Of a stretch of 64,000 nt of DNA, positions 1-9,128 are shown piece by piece. A program made the position numbers and the translations under genes. The stretch comes from Flagellimonas sp. MMG031 (lineage in GTDB: Bacteria > Bacteroidota > Bacteroidia > Flavobacteriales > Flavobacteriaceae), in the NCBI RefSeq assembly GCF_040112705.1, contig NZ_CP157804.1:1056501-1120500 (forward strand). The letters run 5' to 3'. The notes under the pieces were generated by a model that ran no database searches, was not told the DNA's origin, and saw only the letters and a list, made by a program, of their open reading frames with translations. The first letter of the stretch is position 1. Each line of letters opens with the position of its first letter.

Positions 1-27
1 ACCTAATTATAGCCTATATTGAACGGG

Positions 28-1308
28 TTATTCGTCAAACAATCCCGATTTTGCCAGCTGTCGGGCTATTTGATGCAAGTTATTGAGTAAAATTCGGCCT
101 TCACGGTCAAAACCACGGGTACCGAAATACGCGATGACCAAATCACGGCTAGGTGAAATGTACAGTCCCTGTCCGCCACCTCCCTCTTTGAAAAAATCGC
201 CATCGTTCATCACTACATCCCATTGATAAGTGGAATGTCTTGGAGGCTCACCGTCCACTAAATGTTCAGCTGTAATAGGATCATCATAAATGAACAGATC
301 GATCGGGCCCGAATTTTTAATGATTTCAGGTCGGCCGCCTTGTTGTATTTTCCTAACGTAAGCTTCAGGTATAAAATCATAAGGGGAAATTCTACCCGAC
401 GGGGTGAACAACAGTCCAAATCGGGCATGATCCCTTAGGGTAGCACTAAGTCCTCCCATGTACATCCTATCGTTCGAATTCGGTAAAAACATCAGTGCAT
501 CCGATTCCGCACCCATTCTTTGCCAGATCCTTTCTTCAATCAGTTCAACGGCAGTCCTGTTTGTAATCCGCTCAATGACCCATCCCAGAACTTCGGTGTT
601 GAGGGAGAAGTATTCATATATCCGTCCAGAAGGTCCTGTCTTTTTCATCGGAGCAAGTTGACCTGATGGTCCTCCTTTGGATTTATCATTACCGATCCAG
701 CCATTCTCGTTAAAGAATAGTTGTGCAAAAAGATTGTCATCGATTCCCATTCCGGAACTCATGTCCAATACATCAATAATGGGAACCGCACCCCAATCCG
801 TACCTTTCAGTTCTGTTAAATATGCTGATACTGGATTCTGGACATCTATCTTGCCCTCTATCTCCAATAGGGCAATGATGGTAGAAACATAGGGTTTGGT
901 CACTGAAAAACTATGATGCTTGTAATAATCCATCATGTGGGGATATTCCTCGAACACGATTTTGCCTTTATGTAGAATGATCATGCCATCTACTAAGGGG
1001 CTCTTTATATATTCTTCCAAGGGTATCTCCCCTTCCATGGTTTTGGTGACGAATTTCCTCACATCCTCCCTTAAATGATAGTCCAATGGTCTGATGGAGC
1101 CTGATCGGCTAAGGACCTGGTGTGGCCAAAACTCGGACATATGGGAATTTATATAACGCGTGAAATCACCTCCTTTATTCGATTGTTGATGAATGTCAAA
1201 ATCGGCATGGATGGCTTGTATCTCTTCCAAACTGTAGCCCTTAAATTCTTGGGAACACATGAAATGAGGCAAAAGAATTGTAAAAAGAATCAATAGTCTT
1301 GATTTCAT
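28..1308 (-). CDS. Exported serine hydrolase, beta-lactamase/PBP fold (class C-like)
   Basis: A 426-residue protein with a hydrophobic N-terminus of about 19 residues that looks like a secretion signal. The active-site SxxK is visible as S135-V-T-K138. A Tyr motif (YFS, about residue 233) and a glycine-rich EGGGGQG (about 375-381) stand where class C beta-lactamases carry YxN and the HxG/KTG strand. The family includes esterases, DD-peptidases and amidases; the substrate cannot be read from sequence. It is transcribed alone, with DUF3500 upstream on the same strand about 110 bp away. The divergence of the second and third motifs argues against calling it an antibiotic resistance enzyme. Confidence 0.85.
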   Translation of the reverse strand: MKSRLLILFTILLPHFMCSQEFKGYSLEEIQAIHADFDIHQQSNKGGDFTRYINSHMSEFWPHQVLSRSGSIRPLDYHLREDVRKFVTKTMEGEIPLEEYIKSPLVDGMIILHKGKIVFEEYPHMMDYYKHHSFSVTKPYVSTIIALLEIEGKIDVQNPVSAYLTELKGTDWGAVPIIDVLDMSSGMGIDDNLFAQLFFNENGWIGNDKSKGGPSGQLAPMKKTGPSGRIYEYFSLNTEVLGWVIERITNRTAVELIEERIWQRMGAESDALMFLPNSNDRMYMGGLSATLRDHARFGLLFTPSGRISPYDFIPEAYVRKIQQGGRPEIIKNSGPIDLFIYDDPITAEHLVDGEPPRHSTYQWDVVMNDGDFFKEGGGGQGLYISPSRDLVIAYFGTRGFDREGRILLNNLHQIARQLAKSGLFDE

Positions 1309-1417
1309 GTGTCGTTCTTATAGTGACCACAACTTCTTTATACCAATGTAAAATATCGATACATCCAAAATGGATGGATATTGAAGTATTTGATTATCGT
1401 TTATACTAACTTTGACC

Positions 1418-2635
1418 TCAATTGTTGTGATGGTGCCTCTCTTTATGTTGTCTCAATAAATCTTTTCCATAATCATTTCCGTTTGGAGTTCTTACCACCG
1501 TATGTATGTGGTCTCTTGATGGCTTCCCATCATCGGCATTGGGTACGCCAACGACTCTTTGATGGTCAAATTCGATCAATACCACCGGACTATGGATCCG
1601 ATAGTAAAAAACGGCATTCTCAGAGGTGTCTCCGACCCAAGAAAACCATGTATCATCAATATGTTCCAGCACCTCCCTCATTTTTACCTTATCATGCCCC
1701 TCTCGAATATTACTGATGTACAAATAAATCAACTCCAAAAGTTTTTGCCTTTGTTCATCTGAAAACTTTGAGACTGGAATACCTTCATAATTAAGGGTTA
1801 AATTATCTTTATTGGCTTCAGCCAAATTGTTGTTGCCAGTTTTGAACTTTGTAATGGTGGCTTTTTTCTGGTATTCTGGTTCTAAGGACTGCATCAGTGC
1901 CAATCCCATATTCTGTTCATCCTGAAAAATGGTATTTCCTTTGTACTTACCTGAAGTGGTAATTATTGGTTCACCACCCATAAATACAGGTGACATTACC
2001 ACTTGGTCTCCCAATATAAAGTAGTTGATGACTAAATGATGTCCATCCAATTGCCATCCCCAAGGTTCAGTACTTGAAGGTTTTCCCATTATAGTCAAGA
2101 AATATAATTCTTCATCATAATCCAATGATCCATTATTGAGCTCTTTAAGCGTCTGGTCGGTCTTCATGATGTCCTTACTCAGTTGCAGCCCCTTTGCGCT
2201 TAACGATTCCTGTATTAAACCAAAGGCCTTTTTTTTCTGATCGTCGGTCAATTCTTTTAGGCTAACGCCCTGTCTGTCATAAATCCCATTGTCCACGTTG
2301 CACCATTTCCTCCATTCCTCGTCATCAACAGTAAATTTGGTGCGTTCTACTTGTGAAGCGGACAGGTTTCTTAAAAATATCTCAGCGGCTTGTTGAATCG
2401 GTAAAGTCGAAACACCAGTTGAACGAATTTGGAATAAATTGTTTGAATCACCCTCTTCTGAAAAGATTCCAATATATGGTTCTTTCAAGGCTTCCGCCTC
2501 CATTTTGGCAAAACGTTCTTTCACAGGATTTACTTCCCCAGGATTTTCATTTGTTTTGGCATTTTCGTGTTGAACCTCTTTATGCCTGCAACCAAAGACA
2601 GTCCATAGTATGAGCACTATGAGTATGTTTTTCAT
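1418..2635 (-). CDS. DUF3500-family lipoprotein
   Basis: A 405-residue protein with an N-terminal lipobox (hydrophobic stretch ending in VFGC, Cys16), followed by a charged linker. The body resembles DUF3500: the W-G-W-Q-L-D-G-H-H segment around residue 192, followed by the F-M-G-G-E-P region, is typical of that family. The function is unknown. It probably sits on a membrane facing the periplasm or outside. It lies in line with the serine hydrolase gene, and co-transcription is possible but not shown. Confidence 0.7.
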   Translation of the reverse strand: MKNILIVLILWTVFGCRHKEVQHENAKTNENPGEVNPVKERFAKMEAEALKEPYIGIFSEEGDSNNLFQIRSTGVSTLPIQQAAEIFLRNLSASQVERTKFTVDDEEWRKWCNVDNGIYDRQGVSLKELTDDQKKKAFGLIQESLSAKGLQLSKDIMKTDQTLKELNNGSLDYDEELYFLTIMGKPSSTEPWGWQLDGHHLVINYFILGDQVVMSPVFMGGEPIITTSGKYKGNTIFQDEQNMGLALMQSLEPEYQKKATITKFKTGNNNLAEANKDNLTLNYEGIPVSKFSDEQRQKLLELIYLYISNIREGHDKVKMREVLEHIDDTWFSWVGDTSENAVFYYRIHSPVVLIEFDHQRVVGVPNADDGKPSRDHIHTVVRTPNGNDYGKDLLRQHKERHHHNN

Positions 2636-3338
2636 CTTTTATAGTTTTTAAGCCCTGTGAACTACTTAAATGTATGGAAAAAAAACAACACCTGATATTG
2701 CCTAATTGGAATATAACCGATTGTCTTTCATTGGAATCGGTTATTTGAACTTTGATAAATGCAGGAATTTCCTAGTAGTTAAAAATTGTGATTTTGTAAT
2801 GGTGATGGTTCTCCCACCCCTATACGACTTGGATGATATGATGGAGTCTATAAAGTTTCGTGTTGGCAGGGGCCAAAAATTCACGCCATATTTTAGGGGG
2901 GTCCTTCCAATTCAATTCGAAACTTGAATATATTTTTCAATGTAGAATGCTTTATTAAAGAAACACACTCCATTTTAAAGCAAGGTTGATAAGAACTTCA
3001 ATAGTTTGGATTTGATTTGTCAAAATTGTTCTTATTCTTAACGGTCCTATCAGTTTCCTTGAATAGTTTCCTTAATGAAGAGGAGCTGATAAATATACTT
3101 TCTCATATCCAATGAAGATATATTTCCAAAAGGATGGGAAATGGCTTTTTTATAAATGAATGGCCTTGCTGGCAATTATTTTCTAATCAATATTCCCTAA
3201 AGTTAAGCTTGCACTATTTTCTCGGACAAGGGACACATAAAGCCGTTGCTGATGTCACTATTTCCGTTTCCTTGCCACTCCAAAATTTTCCCTTGCGTTT
3301 GGCGGTCTGCCACTATTGTTCAATTTAAAACGCAAATC
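2636..3338. other. Non-coding stretch, no gene recognised
   Basis: About 700 bp of AT-rich sequence between the DUF3500 gene and the decayed gene at 3339. The short open frames here have no recognisable domain or plausible codon pattern. It may contain the left boundary of the accessory region, but I found no tRNA fragment or att-like repeat in it. Confidence 0.5.
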
Positions 3339-3900
3339 ATGGAAAAACAAAACGTAGTGCAACTGGGTTTTGGCTTTGGACTGGAGCCAGCGAAAACAAC
3401 AATTCCAAACTTAAGACCGAAGCTCTTTCAAAAAGGCCAAATCCGATTTTGTCCTTGACTTTATGGACCTATTGCAAAGTCCCATCATTGTGTATCCATC
3501 ACAATGGCAGGATGCCGTGCCCAAACACCTTTTAAACAATATCACCATGGCCCGGATGTTGACCCAGATGCGTGGGGAACACATGGCCTCCTTGACCGAG
3601 GTTGTGGCCTATATGATGCCCAGGACCTTCGAATCTCCCATGGCCAGTGAATGAGTGAACATCTACACATGGTGTGGGCTCCAGTATGCCACGACCTTTC
3701 TCAAAACGGGACAGATTAAGGCCATGGAGGAACTGGCCCCCCAACAACTCTCCGAATATGAGATGGGTCTTTTGAAAAGGTTAAGGGTCTGGATCTATGA
3801 GAAACGGCGACAAACTATAAAGGAGAGGATGAAAACTTCAATGCCAAAGTTGAGCGGACCTTCCCCTAACAATCAGGGAGAGCTGTTCCAGAAAGACTAA
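3339..3900 (+). pseudogene. Decayed conserved accessory-element protein
   Basis: Three consecutive frame fragments read as one protein of about 185 residues. The start MEKQNVVQLG is at 3339. The frame is lost around 3400-3420, and a second fragment runs from about 3421 (SSFKKAKSDF, then MDLLQSPIIV). A TGA at 3652-3654 interrupts it, and a third fragment in the same frame (VNIYTWCGLQ onwards) runs to 3900. The fragments join sensibly (PMASE then VNIYTW), so this is one gene broken by frameshifts and a nonsense codon. I associate this type of sequence with the ssb/radC neighbourhood of Bacteroidetes mobile elements, but I cannot name a function. Confidence 0.65.
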
Positions 3901-4503
3901 AAAGAAACCAAGTTCTAGGATCATTGACCCATTACTATCGCAATAGTTGATGTGTTGGCATTTGGCCAATACGGAAGTCGTCCAAACGGATTTTTTGTGC
4001 GTCCTTCCTTTGCAAACCCTTCTTGGGGCTTTGCCTGGGAAGGCCGTAAATCCGTCCGTCCGCCCATCAAATTTTAAGGGGTCCTTAATAAAAGAAGCCC
4101 TGGTTGTTTTTCGGGGCATCGAAAAACAGGGCAGTGCCCAAGGACTTCCAATCAGGACACCATTGCCTGCAGTCGCTTAACTTCCCGTACGCTCCCTTGC
4201 CAATGGGTCGGATGGAATTCCTAAGGCCTTCATAGAACCTGTCAAGGCCAAGACAGGTTTTGTCCATAAATAGGGGTTCCACTTCCTTGAAAATCCCAGG
4301 ATTTTACTACGTCGCGGAGCCTCCCCATTTCAGTCCAAAAGCCTTGACAGAACCCCCTTCTTTTATTGTGCTACGCACGTAAGAAGCAAACAAACGCCCC
4401 TTAAAATTTGGGAAACAAAGACCAAAAAATAGAGGGGAAAATTTTAACCCTGTTTGCTGATCTATCCATAAAGGAAGACGGCAGGCCTTTAAAACTTTTT
4501 ATC
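3901..4503. repeat. Non-coding region with nested inverted repeats
   Basis: No credible gene is seen upstream of ssb. The region holds a perfect 14-bp inverted repeat (CAAATTTTAAGGGG at 4068-4081, complement at 4397-4410). Inside it is a 10-bp inverted repeat (CTGTCAAGGC at 4239-4248, complement at 4341-4350). The nesting suggests a structured cis-acting site or a small non-autonomous insert, but AT-rich sequence makes chance matches possible. Confidence 0.4.
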
Positions 4504-4845
4504 ATGAGTACATTGAGAAACAAAGTGCAGTTGATCGGAAATGTAGGGCAAGCCCCTACCATTACAGACCTTGACAAAGGCAAACGTGTGGCACGGTTTA
4601 CTATGGCCACCAATGAACACTACAAGAACTCCGAAGGGGAACGCATCACCAACACCGAATGGCATACCGTGATCGGTTGGGGAAAACTCGCTGACATCAT
4701 CGAAGGTTTTGTGACCAAGGGCAAAGAGGTTGCCGTAGAGGGAAAATTGACCTCCCGCTCCTATGAGGACAAAGAAGGGAACAAACGCTATGTGACCGAG
4801 ATCGTGGCCAGTGAAATCCTTTTGTTGGGAGGTGCCAATGATTAA
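4504..4845 (+). CDS. ssb: Single-stranded DNA-binding protein (accessory copy)
   Basis: A 113-residue OB-fold protein starting MSTLRNKVQLIGNVG, the typical SSB N-terminus. TNTEWHTVIGWGKLAD and the strand VAVEGKLTSRSYEDKEG follow. It is shorter than chromosomal SSBs: the acidic C-terminal tail that recruits partners is missing, and it ends LLLGGAND. The frame stays open upstream of 4504, but that extension does not resemble SSB. Short SSBs next to radC-like genes are common on mobile elements, where they protect single strands during transfer or replication. Confidence 0.93.
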   Translation: MSTLRNKVQLIGNVGQAPTITDLDKGKRVARFTMATNEHYKNSEGERITNTEWHTVIGWGKLADIIEGFVTKGKEVAVEGKLTSRSYEDKEGNKRYVTEIVASEILLLGGAND

Positions 4846-4910
4846 ATGGGATAGGGGTAACCAAAGGGTTTCTTTGGTGCCCCTTCTTTAAATCCTTAAT
4901 AGTGATGATC

Positions 4911-5360
4911 ATGGAACAGCAAGTCAATGAAATACAGATCAGTTACAGGGAAAAACTCAGTACCCTGCAATCGAACTCCATTACCAATTCAAACGATGTG
5001 GCACAACTGCTCTTCAAAAATTGGGATGCCGAAACCATTGGATTGAACGAATGCTTTAAAATCCTTTTGCTCAACCAATCCAACAAGGTCAAAGGAATCT
5101 ATCCCTTGTCCATTGGTGGGATTACGGGAACCTTGGTGGATATGCGCATCCTCTTTGCCATCGTTCTAAAAACCTTGTCCGTCGGAATCATTTTATCTCA
5201 TAACCATCCGTCCGGGCAGTTGAAGGCAAGTGAAGCCGACAAACAGTTGACCAAAAAAATCCAACAGGCAGCCCAACTTTTTGATGTCAAGGTTCTGGAC
5301 CATATCATCCTGGCACCCGATGGAAGTTATTATAGCTTTGCCGATCATGGTTTGATGTAA
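4911..5360 (+). CDS. RadC-like JAB-domain protein
   Basis: A 149-residue protein holding the RadC/MPN (JAB) domain with its metal motif H-x-H-P-S-G, ten further residues and then Asp (LSHNHPSGQLKASEAD). It lacks the N-terminal helix-hairpin-helix part of full RadC. This matches the short RadC forms found on mobile elements and pathogenicity islands. The start is set at ATG 4911; ATG 4905 and GTG 4902 are in frame. It follows ssb by about 65 bp and is followed by a good terminator, so the two probably form a unit. The biochemical role of RadC proteins is unresolved. Confidence 0.88.
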   Translation: MEQQVNEIQISYREKLSTLQSNSITNSNDVAQLLFKNWDAETIGLNECFKILLLNQSNKVKGIYPLSIGGITGTLVDMRILFAIVLKTLSVGIILSHNHPSGQLKASEADKQLTKKIQQAAQLFDVKVLDHIILAPDGSYYSFADHGLM

Positions 5361-5410
5361 AGAACAGGGATTTGACAGCAATGCATTGGATGTCAAAATG
5401 TATCAAAACG

Positions 5411-5436
5411 ACCCAATCATTATGATTGGGTTTTTC
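5411..5436 (+). terminator. Rho-independent terminator after radC-like gene
   Basis: A perfect 10-bp stem (ACCCAATCAT / ATGATTGGGT) with a one-base loop, followed by a T-rich run, 50 bp after the stop codon. Confidence 0.85.
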
Positions 5437-5780
5437 TATGTTCAAAAGCTTGAATTACATATCTTTAAGAACAGGTTGAAGTTTCAACCAAGTACGGCAA
5501 TCCAATTTGATTTGACTTTCCTGAATTCCGTACCATTCGATTAGACTTTTAAATAAAATGCAACTGGTTTTTAAACCATGTTTTGCGATTCGTTTTTGTC
5601 CCTGCGGGACGAAAAGGAAGAGCAAGAGGATAGCGCGCAAGCGCGGCGCTATTGATTCATTTTCCTTCGGAAAAGCCCTGTTTATAAAGGTTTTTGGAAT
5701 TTAAAGCAATTTGGGGTCAAGTGGTTTTTGATGAAAAAATGAGCTGGGCCCAGTAAAATCAAGGAATTTTTGGTGAAAAA
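5437..5780. other. Non-coding region before bfmA-like gene, with a GC-rich hairpin
   Basis: No gene is seen. Around 5629-5652 a GC-rich imperfect hairpin (ATAGCGCGC with GCGGCGCTAT) stands out from AT-rich surroundings. Its position directly upstream of a mobilisation gene makes it a possible oriT or regulatory structure; this is inference only. Confidence 0.35.
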
Positions 5781-6368
5781 ATGGATAAAGGATACGAAAA
5801 AGAACGGTTTACAGCCCTGAAGGTCAAGGTTTCAGTGGCAAGGAAATTCAGGAGTTTTTCCAAACGACAAGGAAAGTCACAGACCATGACCTTGTTGGCC
5901 ATGGTAGAGTTTTTTGACCACAATGGAATCTCCCCTGACGAAAGGATGTACGAAACTATTGCGAGCTTGAAATATTTGATCAAAAGACGTTTCAACTCCA
6001 TGGTGGCCATCATGAGAAGCATCGAAAAAGAGCAGACCCTACCCACGGTAAGTATGATCCAAGCGCTCTTTCAACAAGAGTTGGAACCTGAAGGGGACCA
6101 AGAATGGGAAGGGGACTTTGAGTTTTATGAAAAGCAGCTCACGGAAATAATCAATCCTACTAACCCCGAGCTTCTGGATAATGAGACCACGGTGCCCAAG
6201 ATCCGCTACGTCAGATTGGAGGAACGGATGGAAGAACTCAAGGAAGATTTCGCCTATGTGCTGGACCACATATCAGTGTCCCATAACCGTTTCGGCAAGG
6301 ATCACCTCAAACTTGACCTCAATCCTGGGGCCATAGAAAAATACCGAACAAAACTCAAAAATATGTAA
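5781..6368 (+). CDS. BfmA/BtgA-family mobilisation protein
   Basis: A 195-residue protein whose first 60 residues match the BfmA/BtgA pattern: TALKVKVSVARKFRSFSKR, then a leucine-rich stretch and EFFDHNGISPDE. Proteins of this family are accessory DNA-binding factors that act with a relaxase at oriT of Bacteroidetes mobilisable elements. The middle is acidic and the C-terminus helical. No relaxase gene accompanies it on this side of the window, so the module may be incomplete or rely on another element. Confidence 0.8.
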   Translation: MDKGYEKERFTALKVKVSVARKFRSFSKRQGKSQTMTLLAMVEFFDHNGISPDERMYETIASLKYLIKRRFNSMVAIMRSIEKEQTLPTVSMIQALFQQELEPEGDQEWEGDFEFYEKQLTEIINPTNPELLDNETTVPKIRYVRLEERMEELKEDFAYVLDHISVSHNRFGKDHLKLDLNPGAIEKYRTKLKNM

Positions 6369-6544
6369 ACAAATATATTGGAATTGTACACTAACAACCG
6401 GTTATTGATCATTGGGTTATTGTTTAGGGCCATCTATCCGAGCGTGCAAAAAAATAGGTTATGGTCACTTTAAAAAGGAGAAATGGGATTTAGGGACAAA
6501 TAATAAAGGCTTACCGATTCAACTCACATTGACCATAAGCGACC

Positions 6545-6694
6545 ATGCAATGGAAAAAACGGGTTCATTGCCATACCACGCTGTCTTTATCAGCCGTCTG
6601 TGCCCCCATCACCCGCAAGGTGCTGGCACATCCTTAACCGCGGTATGGCAACTATGCAACAAAGGTAATGAATGAACCCGGTTTGAAACATTGC
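6545..6694. repeat. Imperfect palindromic, foldable non-coding element
   Basis: Outer arms CAATG with ACGGGTTCATT and TGCCATACC (6548-6577) reappear as reverse complement at 6643-6693, interrupted by about 19 unpaired bases on the right arm. Two nested stems lie inside: TGTGCC with GGCACA, and CACC with GGTG. A 14-bp direct copy of TATAGCCTATATTG follows at 6706-6719 and also occurs at 8-21. The arrangement resembles folded recombination sites or small non-autonomous elements. Confidence 0.45.
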
Positions 6695-6835
6695 TTGTTA
6701 GGGGCTATAGCCTATATTGTTCAATAGGTTAGAGATTTAAGTTGAACGGCATATGAAATTTAGGTTAAGACATGGCATTGACCAGTTTCATTAGGCAACT
6801 GTTTGGGTTTCTCGGTATCTTATAACAAAACACCC

Positions 6836-7309
6836 ATGGAAAAAATAGTGTCCGTCTTTTGTTGCCTTTGTTTCATTTTGTCATGCACTGATAATGATGA
6901 TGAAAACACCGTTCTTCTGGGAGACCAGGATTATTTGGTTTTTGGACATTTCTATGGGATGTGTGCAGGGGAAGGGTGTGTCGAAACATTCAAATTGACC
7001 GATTCGGAACTGTTTGAGGATACCGTGGATGATTATTCTGGCACTAACTTGAATTTCATTAAGTTGGAAAATGAAAAATTCGAACAGGTAAAAGACCTGA
7101 TGGATTATTTTCCCCAAGAGCTTTTAAGTGAAAATGAAACCATACTGGGCTGTCCGGATTGTGCCGATGGTGGCGGTCTTTTTATCCAATATTACCATAA
7201 CGGTTCATTGATGAGTTGGAGAATAGATCAAGGCAAAAGTCAGGTGCCAAATTATTTACACGGATTCATTGACGAGGTAAACCATAAAATACAGCTTATT
7301 AATAACTGA
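6836..7309 (+). CDS. Small lipoprotein of unknown function
   Basis: A 157-residue protein with a short signal and lipobox (CFILSC, Cys17). A four-cysteine pattern follows in the mature part (MCAGEGCVE and GCPDCADGGG), which could form disulphides or bind a metal. The ATG at 6836 is preferred over an upstream in-frame codon because it places the hydrophobic signal at the N-terminus. The family is not recognised. It stands alone between mobile-element genes and is probably cargo. Confidence 0.7.
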   Translation: MEKIVSVFCCLCFILSCTDNDDENTVLLGDQDYLVFGHFYGMCAGEGCVETFKLTDSELFEDTVDDYSGTNLNFIKLENEKFEQVKDLMDYFPQELLSENETILGCPDCADGGGLFIQYYHNGSLMSWRIDQGKSQVPNYLHGFIDEVNHKIQLINN

Positions 7310-7348
7310 GTCTTGAATAAAACTTAGGGTAATGAAAATGGCATTTTG

Positions 7349-7762
7349 CTATTTGATAAGCTTTTCCAAATAAGCAACCTTCTCCTTTTCTGCTTGAAGA
7401 AGCCGCTCATAAAGTTTTTTGTTTTCTTCATAGGCCTCTACCAATTTATCAAGTGGATTGAAGGTGCAGTTATTAGGGTGGAATGTACCTTGACTATTTG
7501 TAAAACTATTATCGTAGAAATTGTTGAAGTAGTTTATTACCGACTCATCAGAAAAGTTTTTGATTGCTTCTGTAGTCACTCCCAAAGCCTTGGCAATTTC
7601 TTCCAATTTCACATCGTCCACCTTTTCACTGTTCTCGATATTGGAAACGGCCTGTTGGCTGATGCCCAGTTCTTCGGCAAGGGTCTCTTGCTTCATACCG
7701 CGAAGTTCCCTTATTCTACTGATTTTTCTGCCTATGTGATTGTTCTTGGTCTTTGTCTCCAT
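7349..7762 (-). CDS. XRE-family (Cro/C1-type HTH) regulator
   Basis: A 137-residue protein with a classical HTH in residues 10-65 (KISRIRELRGMKQETLAEEL, then GISQQAVSNIE). A C-terminal charged coiled-coil-like segment (LVEAYEENKKLYERLLQAEK) could dimerise. It is divergent from the HEPN-type gene, with about 145 bp of shared upstream DNA where operators would be expected. It probably controls functions of the element. Confidence 0.88.
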   Translation of the reverse strand: METKTKNNHIGRKISRIRELRGMKQETLAEELGISQQAVSNIENSEKVDDVKLEEIAKALGVTTEAIKNFSDESVINYFNNFYDNSFTNSQGTFHPNNCTFNPLDKLVEAYEENKKLYERLLQAEKEKVAYLEKLIK

Positions 7763-7906
7763 ATCTCAAATATAGGGTCTTTCCCACAATAATCCGATTG
7801 TAAAATTCAAATCTGGTCCAATAAAATACAAGTGCCCTTGGTGGGGTACTTGGGAATGTTGCCTTAATATGGTTTTCGATTCTCGAACCCTTTAAACCAT
7901 AATCCC

Positions 7907-9118
7907 ATGAAATATGACACAAACATACCGGAAAACTTTGAAAGAGCAGAAGAGCAGTCCGAATTGCTTGATAGCATCCTGAACATCATAACCATTGACA
8001 GTGCCTTTCTGTCCAAAAAACAGAACGAGGGCAATACCGAATATTATTTCCTTACCCTGTTTGTGGACGTAAACAATGACCCACTTCCCAATGAGATTCG
8101 TTCCCTAGTTGCCAAGAAAGGAAAGAAGCATCCCGATTTCAGGATAAGGGTCTATACAGAAACTCAATCGGAAACAGGCCTTGAAAGGGGATCGCTCTAT
8201 TTCTTGGAACATTGCTGTCTGGGAGAAAATGTTTTCGCTCGTTTACAAGGAAGGAACATTATGGATTATTCTACAATGGCATATGATACCCTCATCAAAA
8301 GGGCCACCCGATATCATAGAATGGAATTGGGAAAAATAAATGCCTTTGCCAACACCGCGGACATATTGATAAAGGAAGGTGACTATGCCATCGCCACCTT
8401 CAATATGCACCAGGCCTTTGAGCTTTCGTTCCGATTCATCGAACAGATGTGCATTGGAAAAAGTATGGTGACCCACAGTATCATCAGCCATATCAACTAT
8501 TGTAAACAGTTCTTTCCCACACTGCAACCCTTTTTGGAAGCGTCTGAATCCAACAACAATGAACTCTTGCTCCTATTGGAACATGCCTACAGTGTTGCCC
8601 GGTATGGCAATGAGTTTGAGATTGCCAAAACAGAGGCAAGAACCATTCAATCAAAAATGAAGGGTTTTATCCAAGAAGTGGAGTCCATATTCCATAAGCA
8701 TTTGAATCAGTGCAAGAGCATTATTGATGGTAAGGAAAAGGTTTTTGAAAATGTATGCCCAAAAGTTATCGAGGAAGAAGAGAACAATAATGAAGCAGCA
8801 ATACTAGGTCAATTGAAGGAACTGGAAAAAATGCATTTCCACGCCCTGAAACCCTATATCCCTGAAAAGGGATTGTACAGTGTCGAACTCATAACCGAGG
8901 GATATGGTGAGACCTCTTTTATAATCTCCAATATATTAAAGGTCTGTATCGTTGCATTGGAAAATGAATATATCCCTACTCGCAATGTTCCCCAACCCCA
9001 CCGCAATATCAGTGAGGTTTTGGGATACATACTGGATTTGATCCCCCATGATGAAATGGAATTCTTGGACAAGGTCAGAAAACTGCTTTTGGAACAAAAG
9101 ACAACCGTAACCCAATAA
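7907..9118 (+). CDS. HEPN-domain protein of Bacteroidetes mobile elements
   Basis: A 403-residue protein in three parts. The N-terminal 120 residues resemble a degenerate nucleotidyltransferase-like fold (YFLTLFVDVNND and RGSLYFLEHCCLGENVFA) without clear catalytic acids. The middle (about 145-275) is HEPN-like helical: GDYAIATFNMHQAFELSFRF, then LLEHAYSVARYGNEF, where R-Y-x4-F replaces a clean Rx4-6H motif. The C-terminal about 60 residues recur in the next gene. HEPN/nucleotidyltransferase pairs act as RNA-targeting toxin-antitoxins or signalling modules, but the loss of key residues makes activity uncertain here. It is 11 bp from its partner gene. Confidence 0.65.
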   Translation: MKYDTNIPENFERAEEQSELLDSILNIITIDSAFLSKKQNEGNTEYYFLTLFVDVNNDPLPNEIRSLVAKKGKKHPDFRIRVYTETQSETGLERGSLYFLEHCCLGENVFARLQGRNIMDYSTMAYDTLIKRATRYHRMELGKINAFANTADILIKEGDYAIATFNMHQAFELSFRFIEQMCIGKSMVTHSIISHINYCKQFFPTLQPFLEASESNNNELLLLLEHAYSVARYGNEFEIAKTEARTIQSKMKGFIQEVESIFHKHLNQCKSIIDGKEKVFENVCPKVIEEEENNNEAAILGQLKELEKMHFHALKPYIPEKGLYSVELITEGYGETSFIISNILKVCIVALENEYIPTRNVPQPHRNISEVLGYILDLIPHDEMEFLDKVRKLLLEQKTTVTQ

Positions 9119-9128
9119 ATCCATTCAC

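Noticed and set aside
4408..4503. N-terminal extension of ssb
   Set aside because: The upstream in-frame residues do not resemble SSB; MSTLRNKVQL is the conserved start.
6412..6675. 87-residue open frame
   Set aside because: It lies across the imperfect hairpin, has no domain and an odd composition; better explained as non-coding.
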